From: JBEAOO01 sp041164825
GTDB lineage: Bacteria; Pseudomonadota; Gammaproteobacteria; Burkholderiales; Burkholderiaceae_C
Length of the DNA: 52,415 nucleotides
Direction: 5' to 3'
Assembly: GCA_041164825.1 (NCBI GenBank)
Contig: JBEAOO010000301.1
Coordinates: 1 to 52,415 of the forward strand
A program made the translations under genes and the position numbers. Each line of letters starts with the position of its first letter. Position 1 is the first letter of the stretch. The notes under the pieces were generated by a model, which did no database searches, was not told where the DNA came from, and saw only the letters and a list, made by a program, of their open reading frames with translations. Below are positions 8,326 to 16,229 of this stretch, piece by piece.

Positions 8326-8904
8326 TTACAAAAAGATCGCCAAGTTGGGCGTGCCCAGCACGGCCTGGTCGAGCAAGATCTCGCGGCGCGCCAGCTTGAA
8401 CCCGCCACCGCCCACTTGGCGCAGCACGTCGTGGCGCTCGGCGCTGATCAGGTCGTACTCGTCGAAGTTGAAGCGGCTGCGCGTCACCAGCAGGTAGCTG
8501 CGCACCTTGTATTCATCGGGCTTGTCGCCCTGCTCGACCCGCACATTGGTGACCAAGCGGCGCGTGCGTGAGGGTGGGTCTTCGGCCCACGCGCTCTTGC
8601 CGCTCAGGCGCATCACGCGGCCCATGATCGAGCGGTAGTCGTCATGGAAGTGCTGCATGGTGCGGATGTATGACGCGTTCTGCTGCGCCGTCGGCAAGGT
8701 CTGGCGCAGCGGTGCGGCATAGACCAAGTCGGTGGCCAGCGTGGCCACCCAGTCTTGCAGCCGGATCTCGTCGAGCATGCAGGCTTCGTCGTACAAATGC
8801 TCCAGCACCTCGTTGTAGATCGGCGAGCCGATGCGGATGCGGGTGGCGGAGGCTGTTGCCGCCGAAGCCGGGGTTGCGGCTTCAGCCACGGTGGATTCGC
8901 TCAT
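8326..8904 (-). CDS. Aromatic-ring-hydroxylating dioxygenase beta subunit, copy 1
   Basis: A 192-residue small subunit of a Rieske non-heme iron oxygenase (NTF2-like fold) that stabilises the alpha subunit. Family landmarks include the N-terminal helix (YNEVLEHLYDEACMLDE), MQHFHDDYRSIMGRVMRL and PPSRTRRLVTNVRV. The start is placed at ATG 8904 because AGGAG lies 11 bases upstream; the longer GTG start at 8916 would overlap that ribosome-binding site. The first 20 residues are Ala/Thr/Ser-rich, as in the paralogue. It is 39 bases downstream of the alpha gene and ends at an intrinsic terminator. A close paralogue is at 11769-12392. Subunit identity is secure; substrate is not. Confidence 0.92.
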   Translation of the reverse strand: MSESTVAEAATPASAATASATRIRIGSPIYNEVLEHLYDEACMLDEIRLQDWVATLATDLVYAAPLRQTLPTAQQNASYIRTMQHFHDDYRSIMGRVMRLSGKSAWAEDPPSRTRRLVTNVRVEQGDKPDEYKVRSYLLVTRSRFNFDEYDLISAERHDVLRQVGGGGFKLARREILLDQAVLGTPNLAIFL

Positions 8905-8943
8905 GATGGGGTTCACTCCTGAAGATGACGTGGATGCCGGTGC

Positions 8944-10341
8944 TCACAGGGGGGCGCGCATCAGCTCTTGCCAATAGAGCCACCAGTGCCACTGCGTGTC
9001 GTCCTTGGTGAAACCTTCGTTGACGATGCCCGGGCCGGGCCAGCCTTCCGGCGCACCCTTCTCGTACACGGCCTGGTACTTGAGGGTTTGCTTTTTGCCC
9101 ATCGCGCCCTTGGCGGCCAGCGTCATGTGCGGCCAGGTGTCGGAGTCGTCTTGCTCGACCATGCCCGAGGTGCCAAACAGCTGGATGGTCTGCTTGAGCA
9201 TCTTCTCGCGCAGCTCGGGCGGCGCGTCCTTCTCGGCAAAAATCCAGTTGACGAATTCGAGCTTGTCCGGGCCCTTGGGCACGTAGGCGTGCATGGTCAT
9301 CGAGCCCACCACCGTGCCATCGGCCTGCGGGATGTAGACAAAGCCAAACAACACGTTCGGGAAGATGCCACCCACCTGCGGCGGCATGGAGGTCTGCACC
9401 TGCAGCTGCTCGGGCGTGAGGTTGCGCGAGATCTGATCGACCATGTCTTTGGTGACGCCAGCGGGCGGCAAGGCAGCCAGCTTCTCGGCCACCGAGAGCT
9501 TGTCGGGGTCGAGCCCGGTGAGGCGGCGGATCTTGCGGCCGAGGTCGATGCAGCGCAGCGCGTGGCCGTGGGGCGAGCTGATCTCGACGCCGTACATCTC
9601 GGGGCTCAGGTCGCCGCCGCCGCCGTTTTCATCCTTCTTCGAGTAGTTGCCGATCTCGCCCAGCCAGCGGTGCAGCGTGAGCGTGTGGTAGCCATCGGCC
9701 GCCGACTGCTCGCCCGCCGCCTTCCAGTTGGCGCGCACGGTGAAGCGCTGCGGCGGGCCGAGCACTTCCATGCCGCGGTCGGTGCGCTTGAAGAGGATGT
9801 CGTAGTACCACTTGGCATCACCCAGAAACTCGTCGAACGACGGGCCATCGATGTTCCAGGTGGCAAAAATCAGGCCGCCATAGAGCGTGACGCGGGCGTG
9901 CTTCAGGCCCAACTCATCCTTGCCCTTGATCTTGCCGTGCATGCATTCTTTGTCGACCGGCGCGCCCAAGAACTGGCCGTTGGGGCGAAACGCCCAGCCG
10001 TGATAGATGCAAGTGTGGATTTGCGTGTTGCCGGCATCGAGCGTGGAGACGCGCATGCCGCGGTGCGGGCACACATTGAGCATCACGTTGACGGCGTCGC
10101 TCTTGTCGCGCGTGATCAGCACGGAGTCCGATCCCATGTCGCGGACCATGAAGTCGCCGTTGTTCGGGATCTCCGACTCGTGGCCCAGAAACACCCAGAC
10201 CTTGCCGAAGATGCGCTCCATCTCCATCTCGTAAATCTCGGGGTCCGAGAGGGTGCGCATTTGCACCTCACGGGTGGCGTTGTGCACCAGGTCGGCCACC
10301 GAGGTGCCATCGGCCAGGGTCGGGCTTGTGGGGGTCAGCAT
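8944..10341 (-). CDS. Rieske ring-hydroxylating dioxygenase alpha subunit, copy 1
   Basis: The 465-residue catalytic subunit. The Rieske [2Fe-2S] ligands are C91 and H93 (CPHRG) and C111 and H114 (CIYHG). The mononuclear iron site is D216-x2-H219-x4-H224 (DGYHTLTLH), with the third ligand probably an Asp in MVEQDDSD near 398. The enzyme should insert O2 into an aromatic or cyclic substrate, receiving electrons through a ferredoxin and a reductase. Only a reductase (32578-33816) is found in this window. The alpha gene precedes its beta gene in the same transcript, and motif site 3 lies 42 bases upstream. A full-length paralogue lies at 12442-13842 with the same ligand positions. Specificity cannot be inferred by eye. 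Confidence 0.95.
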   Translation of the reverse strand: MLTPTSPTLADGTSVADLVHNATREVQMRTLSDPEIYEMEMERIFGKVWVFLGHESEIPNNGDFMVRDMGSDSVLITRDKSDAVNVMLNVCPHRGMRVSTLDAGNTQIHTCIYHGWAFRPNGQFLGAPVDKECMHGKIKGKDELGLKHARVTLYGGLIFATWNIDGPSFDEFLGDAKWYYDILFKRTDRGMEVLGPPQRFTVRANWKAAGEQSAADGYHTLTLHRWLGEIGNYSKKDENGGGGDLSPEMYGVEISSPHGHALRCIDLGRKIRRLTGLDPDKLSVAEKLAALPPAGVTKDMVDQISRNLTPEQLQVQTSMPPQVGGIFPNVLFGFVYIPQADGTVVGSMTMHAYVPKGPDKLEFVNWIFAEKDAPPELREKMLKQTIQLFGTSGMVEQDDSDTWPHMTLAAKGAMGKKQTLKYQAVYEKGAPEGWPGPGIVNEGFTKDDTQWHWWLYWQELMRAPL

Positions 10342-10382
10342 GCGGGTCTCCTACTCTCACCCAACGGCGAGTTGATCCGTAA

Positions 10383-10410
10383 TATAAACAGATTACTTGA
10401 AGGTGTACAT
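10383..10410 (-). promoter_or_regulatory. Regulon motif site 3 with good -10 (ATGTACA-N12-CTGTTTATA)
   Basis: Minus-strand site upstream of Rieske alpha copy 1. The right half runs into TGTTTATATT, an extended -10-like element, so the promoter probably overlaps the motif. Confidence 0.55.
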
Positions 10411-10478
10411 AAACGAACCACAAACCACCCCCCAGAGACCGCCAAAACGCGGGAAATCCCTAGGCGCTGTGGCCCGGA

Positions 10479-11408
10479 TCAGCCCCGCAGTGACGCGGTG
10501 ATTTTGGCGTGCGGCCCGGCCACTTGCGCAGCCCAGGCCTCGGCCGCTTGGTCAAAGCGGTAGCTCACGTGATCGACCGTGATGCGGTCGCGCTGCGCGA
10601 GGTGCAGCAGGCGGGTCCAGATCTCGTGCCGATCGGCCGGCGGGCGCTGGCCAGTGCCCACGCACGACAAGGTGCGAAACAGCAGATCAGCGATGTCGAG
10701 GTGGACCACCCGCCCTGCCCCCGTGCCCACCGTGACGATGCGCGCGCCCCAGCGCGTGGCCTTGAGCGCGGCCAGCATGGGCGCGCCGCACACCAGGTCG
10801 AGCACCACATCAAAGCCGCCATCCGACGCCGCCTTCAGCGCCTCCACGTCGTTCTCGCCACCCAGCGTGACCACCGCGTCGGCCAGGCCGCGCTCTTGCA
10901 GTCGCGCCAGCGAGAGCGCATTGCGCGCCGCCCCCACCACGCGCCCAGCCCCCATGCCGCGCGCCAGTTGCAGGGCGATTTGGCCCAGCGTGCCGGTGGC
11001 ACCCAGAATCAGCACCCGGTCGCCCGGCTGCACACCCGCCTTCTCCAGCGGAATCAACGCGCCCGTGCCGGCAATGCCCATGGTGATGGCGAGCTGATCG
11101 TCGATGTGATCAGGCACCTCCCACACCTCGGCCGCAGGCACCACGGTGCGCTCGGCCCAGGCGCCAAACGGGATCACCGAGCGCTCGCCAAAGTACACCC
11201 GCTTGCCATCGCTCACGCGCCGGCCCACGCCTTCGCCGCGGATCACGCACGGGTATTCGACCCCCATGCGGTAGGCCCCCAGCACATCCCAGCCGCCCAG
11301 GCCAGCGGTCTGCACATCGATCAACACCTCGCCCTCACGGGCCGTGGGCTCCTTGAAATCGACCATCTCCGGGGCCGCGCCCCGCTCCTTGATCACCGCT
11401 GCGCGCAT
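10479..11408 (-). CDS. Quinone oxidoreductase-like alcohol dehydrogenase (MDR, zinc-independent)
   Basis: A 309-residue medium-chain dehydrogenase/reductase. The N-terminal GroES-like domain has EGEVLIDVQTAGLGGWDV and GEGVGRRVSDGKRVYFG. The cofactor domain has LILGATGTLGQIALQLA around residues 133-149. The cysteine and histidine pattern of structural and catalytic zinc sites is absent, so an NADPH:quinone/enone-reductase type is more likely than an alcohol dehydrogenase. It is transcribed alone, with AAGGAGACAAACC before ATG 11408 and motif site 4 directly upstream. It sits between the two Rieske pairs. It could reduce an enone or quinone intermediate; the substrate is unknown. Confidence 0.88.
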   Translation of the reverse strand: MRAAVIKERGAAPEMVDFKEPTAREGEVLIDVQTAGLGGWDVLGAYRMGVEYPCVIRGEGVGRRVSDGKRVYFGERSVIPFGAWAERTVVPAAEVWEVPDHIDDQLAITMGIAGTGALIPLEKAGVQPGDRVLILGATGTLGQIALQLARGMGAGRVVGAARNALSLARLQERGLADAVVTLGGENDVEALKAASDGGFDVVLDLVCGAPMLAALKATRWGARIVTVGTGAGRVVHLDIADLLFRTLSCVGTGQRPPADRHEIWTRLLHLAQRDRITVDHVSYRFDQAAEAWAAQVAGPHAKITASLRG

Positions 11409-11425
11409 GGTTTGTCTCCTTGTTA

Positions 11426-11453
11426 TTGAACACTTGCATGATATGTGTATTGC
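11426..11453 (+). promoter_or_regulatory. Regulon motif site 4 (TTGAACA-N12-GTGTATTGC)
   Basis: It sits 18 bases upstream of the quinone-oxidoreductase start. The halves TGAACAC and GTGTATT are separated by 11 bases. It lies so close to the ribosome-binding site that a repressor operator is the simpler reading. Confidence 0.55.
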
Positions 11454-11550
11454 TTAAGGCGTGCATGGCGCGCAGCTTCTCATTCGGTTTCGAGTCCGAA
11501 TGCGTCCAAAGCGCAGCGAACGGCAAGGGTTGTTCTCTTCACCTTGACGA

Positions 11551-11766
11551 CCCGCATTCGCAGACTGGTGCTCGGAGCGCTGTGCCGGTGGTGGCATGCC
11601 ACTTGTACGCATGCCACGGTGATGGTGGACCGGCCCATCGCCGCCCTCACACCGACCGCCGAACGAGAAGCCTTCGAACTGGGCACGGGCTTGAGCACAG
11701 AACGGCAACGTGCCGGCAACCCAGCCTCCCGGCCATGGAGAACTTGCGCTGTTGAGCGCCAGCCCC
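11551..11766 (+). repeat. Dispersed intergenic repeat, copy B
   Basis: It occupies most of the 360-base gene-free stretch 11409-11768. It has the arm CCCGCATTCG...GGTGCTCGGAGCGCTGTGCC, a variable middle with GTGGCATGCCAC, then CGGCCCATCGCCGCCCTCAC and a second block GTGCCGGCAACC...CGGCCATGGAGAACTTGCGC. It ends at the stop codon of the second beta subunit. Confidence 0.75.
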
Positions 11767-11768
11767 TG

Positions 11769-12392
11769 TCAAAGAAAGATGCCAAGGTTGGGCGTGCCCA
11801 GCACGGCTTGGTCGAGTTGGATTTCGCGCCGTGCCAGCTTGAAGCTCGCGCCGTCACGGCGCAGCAGGTCGTGGCGTTCGGCGCTGATGAGATCGAAGTC
11901 GTCGAAGTTGAACCGACTGCGTGTCACCAACAGATAGCTCAGCACCTTGAACTCGTCGCTGCGCTCGCTGCTCTCGACCCGCACATTGGTGACCAAGCGC
12001 CGGGTGCGCGAAGGCGGGTCTTCGGCAAACGCGCTCTTGGTTTCTGTGAGCCGAAGGATGCGGCCCATCATGGAGCGGTGGTTGTCGTGAAAGTGCTGCA
12101 TCGTGCGCACGTAGCTGGCGGCGAGTTGGTTCGACGAGCGCGTCAGGCGCAGCGGTGCGTTGTAGGTCAGGTCGCTGGCCAGCGTGACGCCCCATTCCTT
12201 GAGCCGAAGGTCGTCCAGCAGCTTGGCTTCGTCGTAGAGAAATTCAACGATGCGGTTGTAGGTGTCGCTGCCCACAGGCACGCGGGTGCCGGCTGGTGTG
12301 CCGGTGGGTGGGTCGGATGGCGTTGCGGATGCGGATGCGGATGCGGACGCAGAGGGATCGGCCGCGAGCGGCCTGTCAATGACCTTGTTCAT
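11769..12392 (-). CDS. Aromatic-ring-hydroxylating dioxygenase beta subunit, copy 2
   Basis: A 207-residue paralogue of the beta subunit at 8326-8904. It shares YLLVTRSRFNF, PPSRTRRLVTNVRVE, MQHFHDNHRSMMGRILRL and the C-terminal LARREIQLDQAVLGTPNLGI. The N-terminus is extended by an Ala/Ser run encoded by a 6-bp tandem repeat and by Pro/Thr-rich sequence, probably disordered. The gene begins 49 bases after alpha copy 2. Like copy 1 it is followed at its 3' end by a copy of the dispersed intergenic repeat, suggesting that repeat, beta and alpha may have been duplicated as a unit. Functional pairing with its adjacent alpha subunit is inferred. Confidence 0.92.
   Translation of the reverse strand: MNKVIDRPLAADPSASASASASATPSDPPTGTPAGTRVPVGSDTYNRIVEFLYDEAKLLDDLRLKEWGVTLASDLTYNAPLRLTRSSNQLAASYVRTMQHFHDNHRSMMGRILRLTETKSAFAEDPPSRTRRLVTNVRVESSERSDEFKVLSYLLVTRSRFNFDDFDLISAERHDLLRRDGASFKLARREIQLDQAVLGTPNLGIFL
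12325..12348. repeat. Hexanucleotide tandem repeat (GCGGAT)3-GCGGAC
   Basis: Four units encode the Ser-Ala run at the N-terminus of the second dioxygenase beta subunit. It is in frame, so slippage would only change linker length. Confidence 0.8.
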
Positions 12393-12441
12393 GGGGACTC
12401 CGGGTTCAAGAAGGTGTGGCGAGTGGCAAGCGGGCGGGCGA

Positions 12442-13842
12442 TCACGCGGGGGCCTGCATCAACTCGTTCCAGTACAACCACCAGTGCCACTGCGTGTCGT
12501 CCTTGGTGAAGCCCTCGTTGATGATGCCGGGGCCGGGCCAGCCGGCCGGTGCGCCGGTCTCGTACATGGCCTGGTATTTCATGGTGATGTGTTGGCTCAC
12601 CGCGCCCTTGGCGGCCAGCGTCATGTGCGGCCAGGTGTCGGAGTCGTCTTGCTCCACCATGCCCGAGGTGCCGAGCAGCTGGATGGTTTGCATCAGCATC
12701 TTCTCCTTCAGCTCGGGCGGCGAATCCTTTTCAACGAACACCCAGTTGACGAACTCCAGCTTGTCGGGGCCCTTGGGCACATAGGCGTGCATCGCGATCG
12801 AGCCGATCACCGAGCCATCGCCCTGCGGGATGTAGACAAAGGCAAACACCACGTTGGGAAAGATGCCACCCACCTGCGGCGGCATCCAGGTCAGCGCCTG
12901 CAGTTGCCCGTCGCTCAGGTGCGCCTTGAGTTGCGGCAGCATCTCAGGCGTCATGCCGGCAGGCGGCAGCGCGTTGAGCTTTTGGTCGATGTTCAGCGCA
13001 GCCGGGTCGTGGCCGGTGAGGCGGCGGATCTTGCGGCCCAGGTCGATGCAACGCAGCGCGTGGCCGTGCGGCGAGCTGACCTCGGCGCCGTACATCTCGG
13101 GCGTCAGGTCACCACCACCGCCCTCGCCATCGCCCTTCTTGGCATAAGCGCCCACCTCGCCCAGCCAGCGGTGCAGCGTGAGCGTGTGGTAGCCATCGGC
13201 GGCCGACTGCTCACCCGCGGTCTTCCAGTTGCCGCGCACGATGAAACGCTGCGGCGGCCCGGCCACCTCCAGGCCCTTGTCGGAGCGGCAAAAGAGCATG
13301 TCGTAGTACCACTTGGCATCACCCAAGAACTCGTCGAACGAGGGGCCATCGATGTTCCAGGTGGCAAAAATCAAGCCGCCGTAGAGCGCCACGCGGGCCT
13401 GCTTCAGGCCGAGTTGCGCCTTGCCCATCAGCTTGCCGTGCATGCACTCTTTGTCGACCGGCGCGCCCAAGAATTCACCGTTCGGGCGGAAAGCCCAACC
13501 GTGATAAATGCAGGTGTGGATCTGTGTGTTGCCCGCGTCGAGCGTGGAGATGCGCATACCCCGGTGCGGGCAGACGTTGAGCGACACATGCACGGCGCCG
13601 TCTTTGGTGCGCGTGATCAGCACCGAGTCGGAGCCCAGGTCGCGCACCATGAAGTCGCCGGCGTTCGGGATCTCGGTGTCGTGGCCCAGCAAGATCCAGG
13701 TCTTGCCAAAAATCTTTTCCATCTCAAGCTCGTAGAGCTCAACATCAGAGAGCACCCGCAACTTCACCTCGCGGGTGTCGAGCTTGATCAGGTCCGAGAC
13801 CCGGGTTCCATCGGACAACACCGGTCCACTGCGTGTCAACAT
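12442..13842 (-). CDS. Rieske ring-hydroxylating dioxygenase alpha subunit, copy 2
   Basis: A 466-residue paralogue of the alpha subunit at 8944-10341. Rieske ligands are C91, H93, C111 and H114, and the mononuclear iron motif is again D-x2-H-x4-H (DGYHTLTLH), with MVEQDDSD near the C-terminus. The two alphas align without gaps over the first 120 residues and have long identical stretches (IHTCIYHGWAFRPNG, EQSAADGYHTLTLHRWLGE). The region around residues 230-245, between the catalytic histidines and the next conserved block, differs in length and sequence. ATG 13842 is chosen because GGAGG lies five bases upstream; the frame could start four codons earlier. Motif site 5 lies 43 bases upstream. 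It is likely a related substrate or a sequential step. Confidence 0.95.
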   Translation of the reverse strand: MLTRSGPVLSDGTRVSDLIKLDTREVKLRVLSDVELYELEMEKIFGKTWILLGHDTEIPNAGDFMVRDLGSDSVLITRTKDGAVHVSLNVCPHRGMRISTLDAGNTQIHTCIYHGWAFRPNGEFLGAPVDKECMHGKLMGKAQLGLKQARVALYGGLIFATWNIDGPSFDEFLGDAKWYYDMLFCRSDKGLEVAGPPQRFIVRGNWKTAGEQSAADGYHTLTLHRWLGEVGAYAKKGDGEGGGGDLTPEMYGAEVSSPHGHALRCIDLGRKIRRLTGHDPAALNIDQKLNALPPAGMTPEMLPQLKAHLSDGQLQALTWMPPQVGGIFPNVVFAFVYIPQGDGSVIGSIAMHAYVPKGPDKLEFVNWVFVEKDSPPELKEKMLMQTIQLLGTSGMVEQDDSDTWPHMTLAAKGAVSQHITMKYQAMYETGAPAGWPGPGIINEGFTKDDTQWHWWLYWNELMQAPA

Positions 13843-13884
13843 GCTTGCCTCCATCTGACGCCACGGTGGCGCCGTAGAATCAAT

Positions 13885-13912
13885 GTAGGACAGTATTCAC
13901 GTTTGTGTTCAA
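13885..13912 (-). promoter_or_regulatory. Regulon motif site 5 (TTGAACA-N12-CTGTCCTAC)
   Basis: Minus-strand site upstream of Rieske alpha copy 2, giving TTGAAC and, 17-19 bases later, CCTACATT as a possible extended -10 element. Confidence 0.55.
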
Positions 13913-13960
13913 CTTACTAGGGTCAACCCGGGGCGCCAATGGCGGCACGTTTGATCTGGA

Positions 13961-14878
13961 TCAGACCCGCTCAGCGCCCGGCTGCGCCGCCGAGTGGGGC
14001 GCAGCCGCCTGCGGACGCAAGACCGCCGCAATCGCCAACACGATCAGTGCCACCGCCAAGCCATCGACCCACGTCACCGGCTCGTTCAGCCACCACGCGG
14101 CCGAGCCCAGGCCGAGCACCGGGATCATGCAAATGCTCACGCTCGACGCCGCGGGCGGCAACTGACGCGCCAGCGTGAACCAGGCCGCGTGGCAGAAGCC
14201 AAAGATCAGCACCGCGTTGTAGAGCACCGCGGCCACCACAGTGCTGTTGGGCAGATGCCAGCGGTCACGCTCCATCACCAGCGCCAACACGCAGACCACG
14301 ACCGTGGTGATCGCCGTCATCCAGAACGCGATGGTGAGCACCGGCACGGGAACATGCGTGCGGCGCAACTGCTGCGTGCCCAGCGCCCAGATCGCCGAGG
14401 CCAACACCAGCCACAGCGCGGCCACGGGCGCGCCGCCCAGGTGAGCAAATTCGCCGCGCACCAGCAGCAGCACGGCCAGCCCCGCCGCACTGACACCCAA
14501 CAACTGCGCAGCACTCAAGCGCTCGCGCCAAAACCAACGCCCCCACAACGCCGAGAACACCGGCATGGTGTAGCCCAGGATGGCCGCGCGGCCCGCAGGC
14601 AGCGCCGGCAAAGCAATCATCAGTGGCACGTGCCAACCGATCATGTTGGTGCTGGCGAGCAGGCCCAGCTCACACCAATGCGCGCGCGGAATGTGCAGCG
14701 GCACGCCCATCAGCCGGAGCCCGATGCCCAGGCAGGGCAGGCCCAACAGCATCGACGCTGCGCGGAAGGTCATTGGCGGCCAGGCGCTCACCGCCAGCTT
14801 CATGACGGGCCAGTTCAGGCCCCACAACAGCGTGAGCACGATCAAGGCCGCCCACTGGGTGCGTGTGAGTCGAGTCAT
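13961..14878 (-). CDS. EamA/DMT-family transporter
   Basis: A 305-residue inner-membrane protein with about ten hydrophobic segments arranged as two EamA repeats. The first (WAALIVLTLLWGLNWPVMK) opens with the classic W-G-x-N-x-P/V signature and the second begins around residue 150. DMT proteins export or import small metabolites; direction and substrate cannot be deduced. It lies between the second Rieske promoter and the second amidohydrolase gene, on the same strand, with 228 bases upstream largely made of dispersed repeat copy C. Its own promoter is not evident. A role in moving a pathway intermediate is possible but not shown. Confidence 0.9.
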   Translation of the reverse strand: MTRLTRTQWAALIVLTLLWGLNWPVMKLAVSAWPPMTFRAASMLLGLPCLGIGLRLMGVPLHIPRAHWCELGLLASTNMIGWHVPLMIALPALPAGRAAILGYTMPVFSALWGRWFWRERLSAAQLLGVSAAGLAVLLLVRGEFAHLGGAPVAALWLVLASAIWALGTQQLRRTHVPVPVLTIAFWMTAITTVVVCVLALVMERDRWHLPNSTVVAAVLYNAVLIFGFCHAAWFTLARQLPPAASSVSICMIPVLGLGSAAWWLNEPVTWVDGLAVALIVLAIAAVLRPQAAAPHSAAQPGAERV

Positions 14879-14909
14879 GGTGTCACGCCATCACCGGGCA
14901 AGCAGTTCG

Positions 14910-15062
14910 AGGCATCGGACACGGGCTGGGGTTCGAAAGCACAGGTTTTCCATGGCTGGGGAGTCCGGCTTTCGGCACGGGCGCGGGCTGGGTCTGAGGC
15001 AACTTTGTGTTCGAAGATTTTCCGTTCAACGATGGATGCGAGGGCGGTGATGGGCCGGGCCG
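14910..15062 (-). repeat. Dispersed intergenic repeat, copy C (partial)
   Basis: Read on the minus strand it gives CGGCCCATCACCGCCCTCGC, TTGAACGGAAAATC and GTGCCGAAAGCC...CAGCCATGGAAAACCTGTGC, in the same order as copy B. The left arm with GCTCGGAGCG is missing. Confidence 0.65.
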
Positions 15063-15106
15063 CATCCGCTTGGCTCAATGTCGACACAGTTGAGCGCGAA
15101 GGCCCA

Positions 15107-16114
15107 TCAAACCGCCAGCTTGAGCAGCTGGATCGCGTTGCCGCTGCGGATCTTGTCGCGGTCGGCCACCGAGAGGCCGATGCCATCGGTGAGGTCGCCG
15201 TTGTCGTAGGCGCCACCGAAATTGGTGCCGTAGAGGATGCGGTCGGCGCCCACCACCTCCACCACGGCGCGGCGCAGCGCCGGGTGGTGCAGGTCGAGGT
15301 CGAACCAGAAGTTGCTCAGGTAGTCCATGAACGGACGCTGATTGCGGGCGTCGGGCGCCATGGTCTTGTTGAGCTCTGACAGCCGACCCAACTGGAAAAT
15401 CGACATGCCGCCCGCGTGATTGATATAGGTCTTCAGGGTTGGGAACACATCGAGCGCGCCGCCGCAAATCAGGTACCAGAGGAACAGCGTTTCATCCACG
15501 CAGTCGCCCACGATCGAGGTGGTTTCAAACTTGTCGTCGGCGTGTTTGTCGCCCCACCAGATCGACTGGTTGTAGCCGTGCACCATCAGCGGCACATCGA
15601 GCCGGGTCATCACCTCCCACACGGGATAGAGCGCTTCGCTGTGGGCTTCCAGGCCGTTGAAATTGGCGCCCCCCACGCACACACCCTTGGCGCCGAGTTG
15701 CGTCACGGCGCGCTCGATCTCGCGCGCGGCTTCTTTCGGGTCGGCCAAATTGGCATGCGCCCAAAAGGCAAAGTGCGTCGGGTCGACCGCGCAGTAGGCC
15801 GACAACTCGTCGTTGCAAATGCGCGCGTACTCGTTGCCAAACTCGCCGGCCCAGTACATGAAGGCGTGCGAGGGCGTGGAGACCACGATCTTGTGCACAC
15901 CGCGCTGTGCCATCAGTTCGCGGCGCGAGGCATGGGTCATCTTCGCCAGCAGGTTGGCTTGGGCTTCGTCGTCGGTGACGGCCTTTTTGGCTTGGCGGGT
16001 GCCGAGGTGGAACTCGCCCACCGTGAAGCCCTGCGCCTTCATGAACGGGCCCCAGTAGGCGTGGCGATTCAGCATGCCTTCGGTGAGCAGGTGGGCGTGG
16101 CAGTCGATCAGCAT
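15107..16114 (-). CDS. ACMSD-like amidohydrolase, copy 2
   Basis: A 335-residue paralogue of the protein at 2292-3377. Metal-site residues are H6 and H8 (LIDCHAHLL), H179 (LMVHGYNQS) and H233 (YINHAGG). The strand-8 Asp is again replaced: YGTNFGG, N298. Shared stretches include GAKG-V-GGANF-GLE and HGYNQS. The enzyme is expected to be cytosolic and metal-dependent, acting as a decarboxylase or hydrolase on a ring-derived acid. It is divergent from the aldo/keto reductase, and motif site 6 sits between them. Unlike copy 1 it is not linked to an FAH gene in an operon, so the two copies may act on different intermediates. Confidence 0.88.
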   Translation of the reverse strand: MLIDCHAHLLTEGMLNRHAYWGPFMKAQGFTVGEFHLGTRQAKKAVTDDEAQANLLAKMTHASRRELMAQRGVHKIVVSTPSHAFMYWAGEFGNEYARICNDELSAYCAVDPTHFAFWAHANLADPKEAAREIERAVTQLGAKGVCVGGANFNGLEAHSEALYPVWEVMTRLDVPLMVHGYNQSIWWGDKHADDKFETTSIVGDCVDETLFLWYLICGGALDVFPTLKTYINHAGGMSIFQLGRLSELNKTMAPDARNQRPFMDYLSNFWFDLDLHHPALRRAVVEVVGADRILYGTNFGGAYDNGDLTDGIGLSVADRDKIRSGNAIQLLKLAV

Positions 16115-16168
16115 GCGTGTCTCCGTGGTGTGGAATGTGTGGCTGTGGAACCCGCGGGAGTCTACGCA

Positions 16169-16196
16169 TTGAACACTTTATGTCAATGTGTTCTAT
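16169..16196 (+). promoter_or_regulatory. Regulon motif site 6 (best inverted repeat, TGAACAC-N11-GTGTTCT)
   Basis: The most symmetrical copy, in the divergent gap between the amidohydrolase (minus) and aldo/keto reductase (plus). On the plus strand TTGAAC and TCTATT are 17 bases apart, so it may also be a promoter. Confidence 0.65.
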
Positions 16197-16229
16197 TTAC
16201 AGGGTTGCTACTGCCAACCTGCCCTTGCC

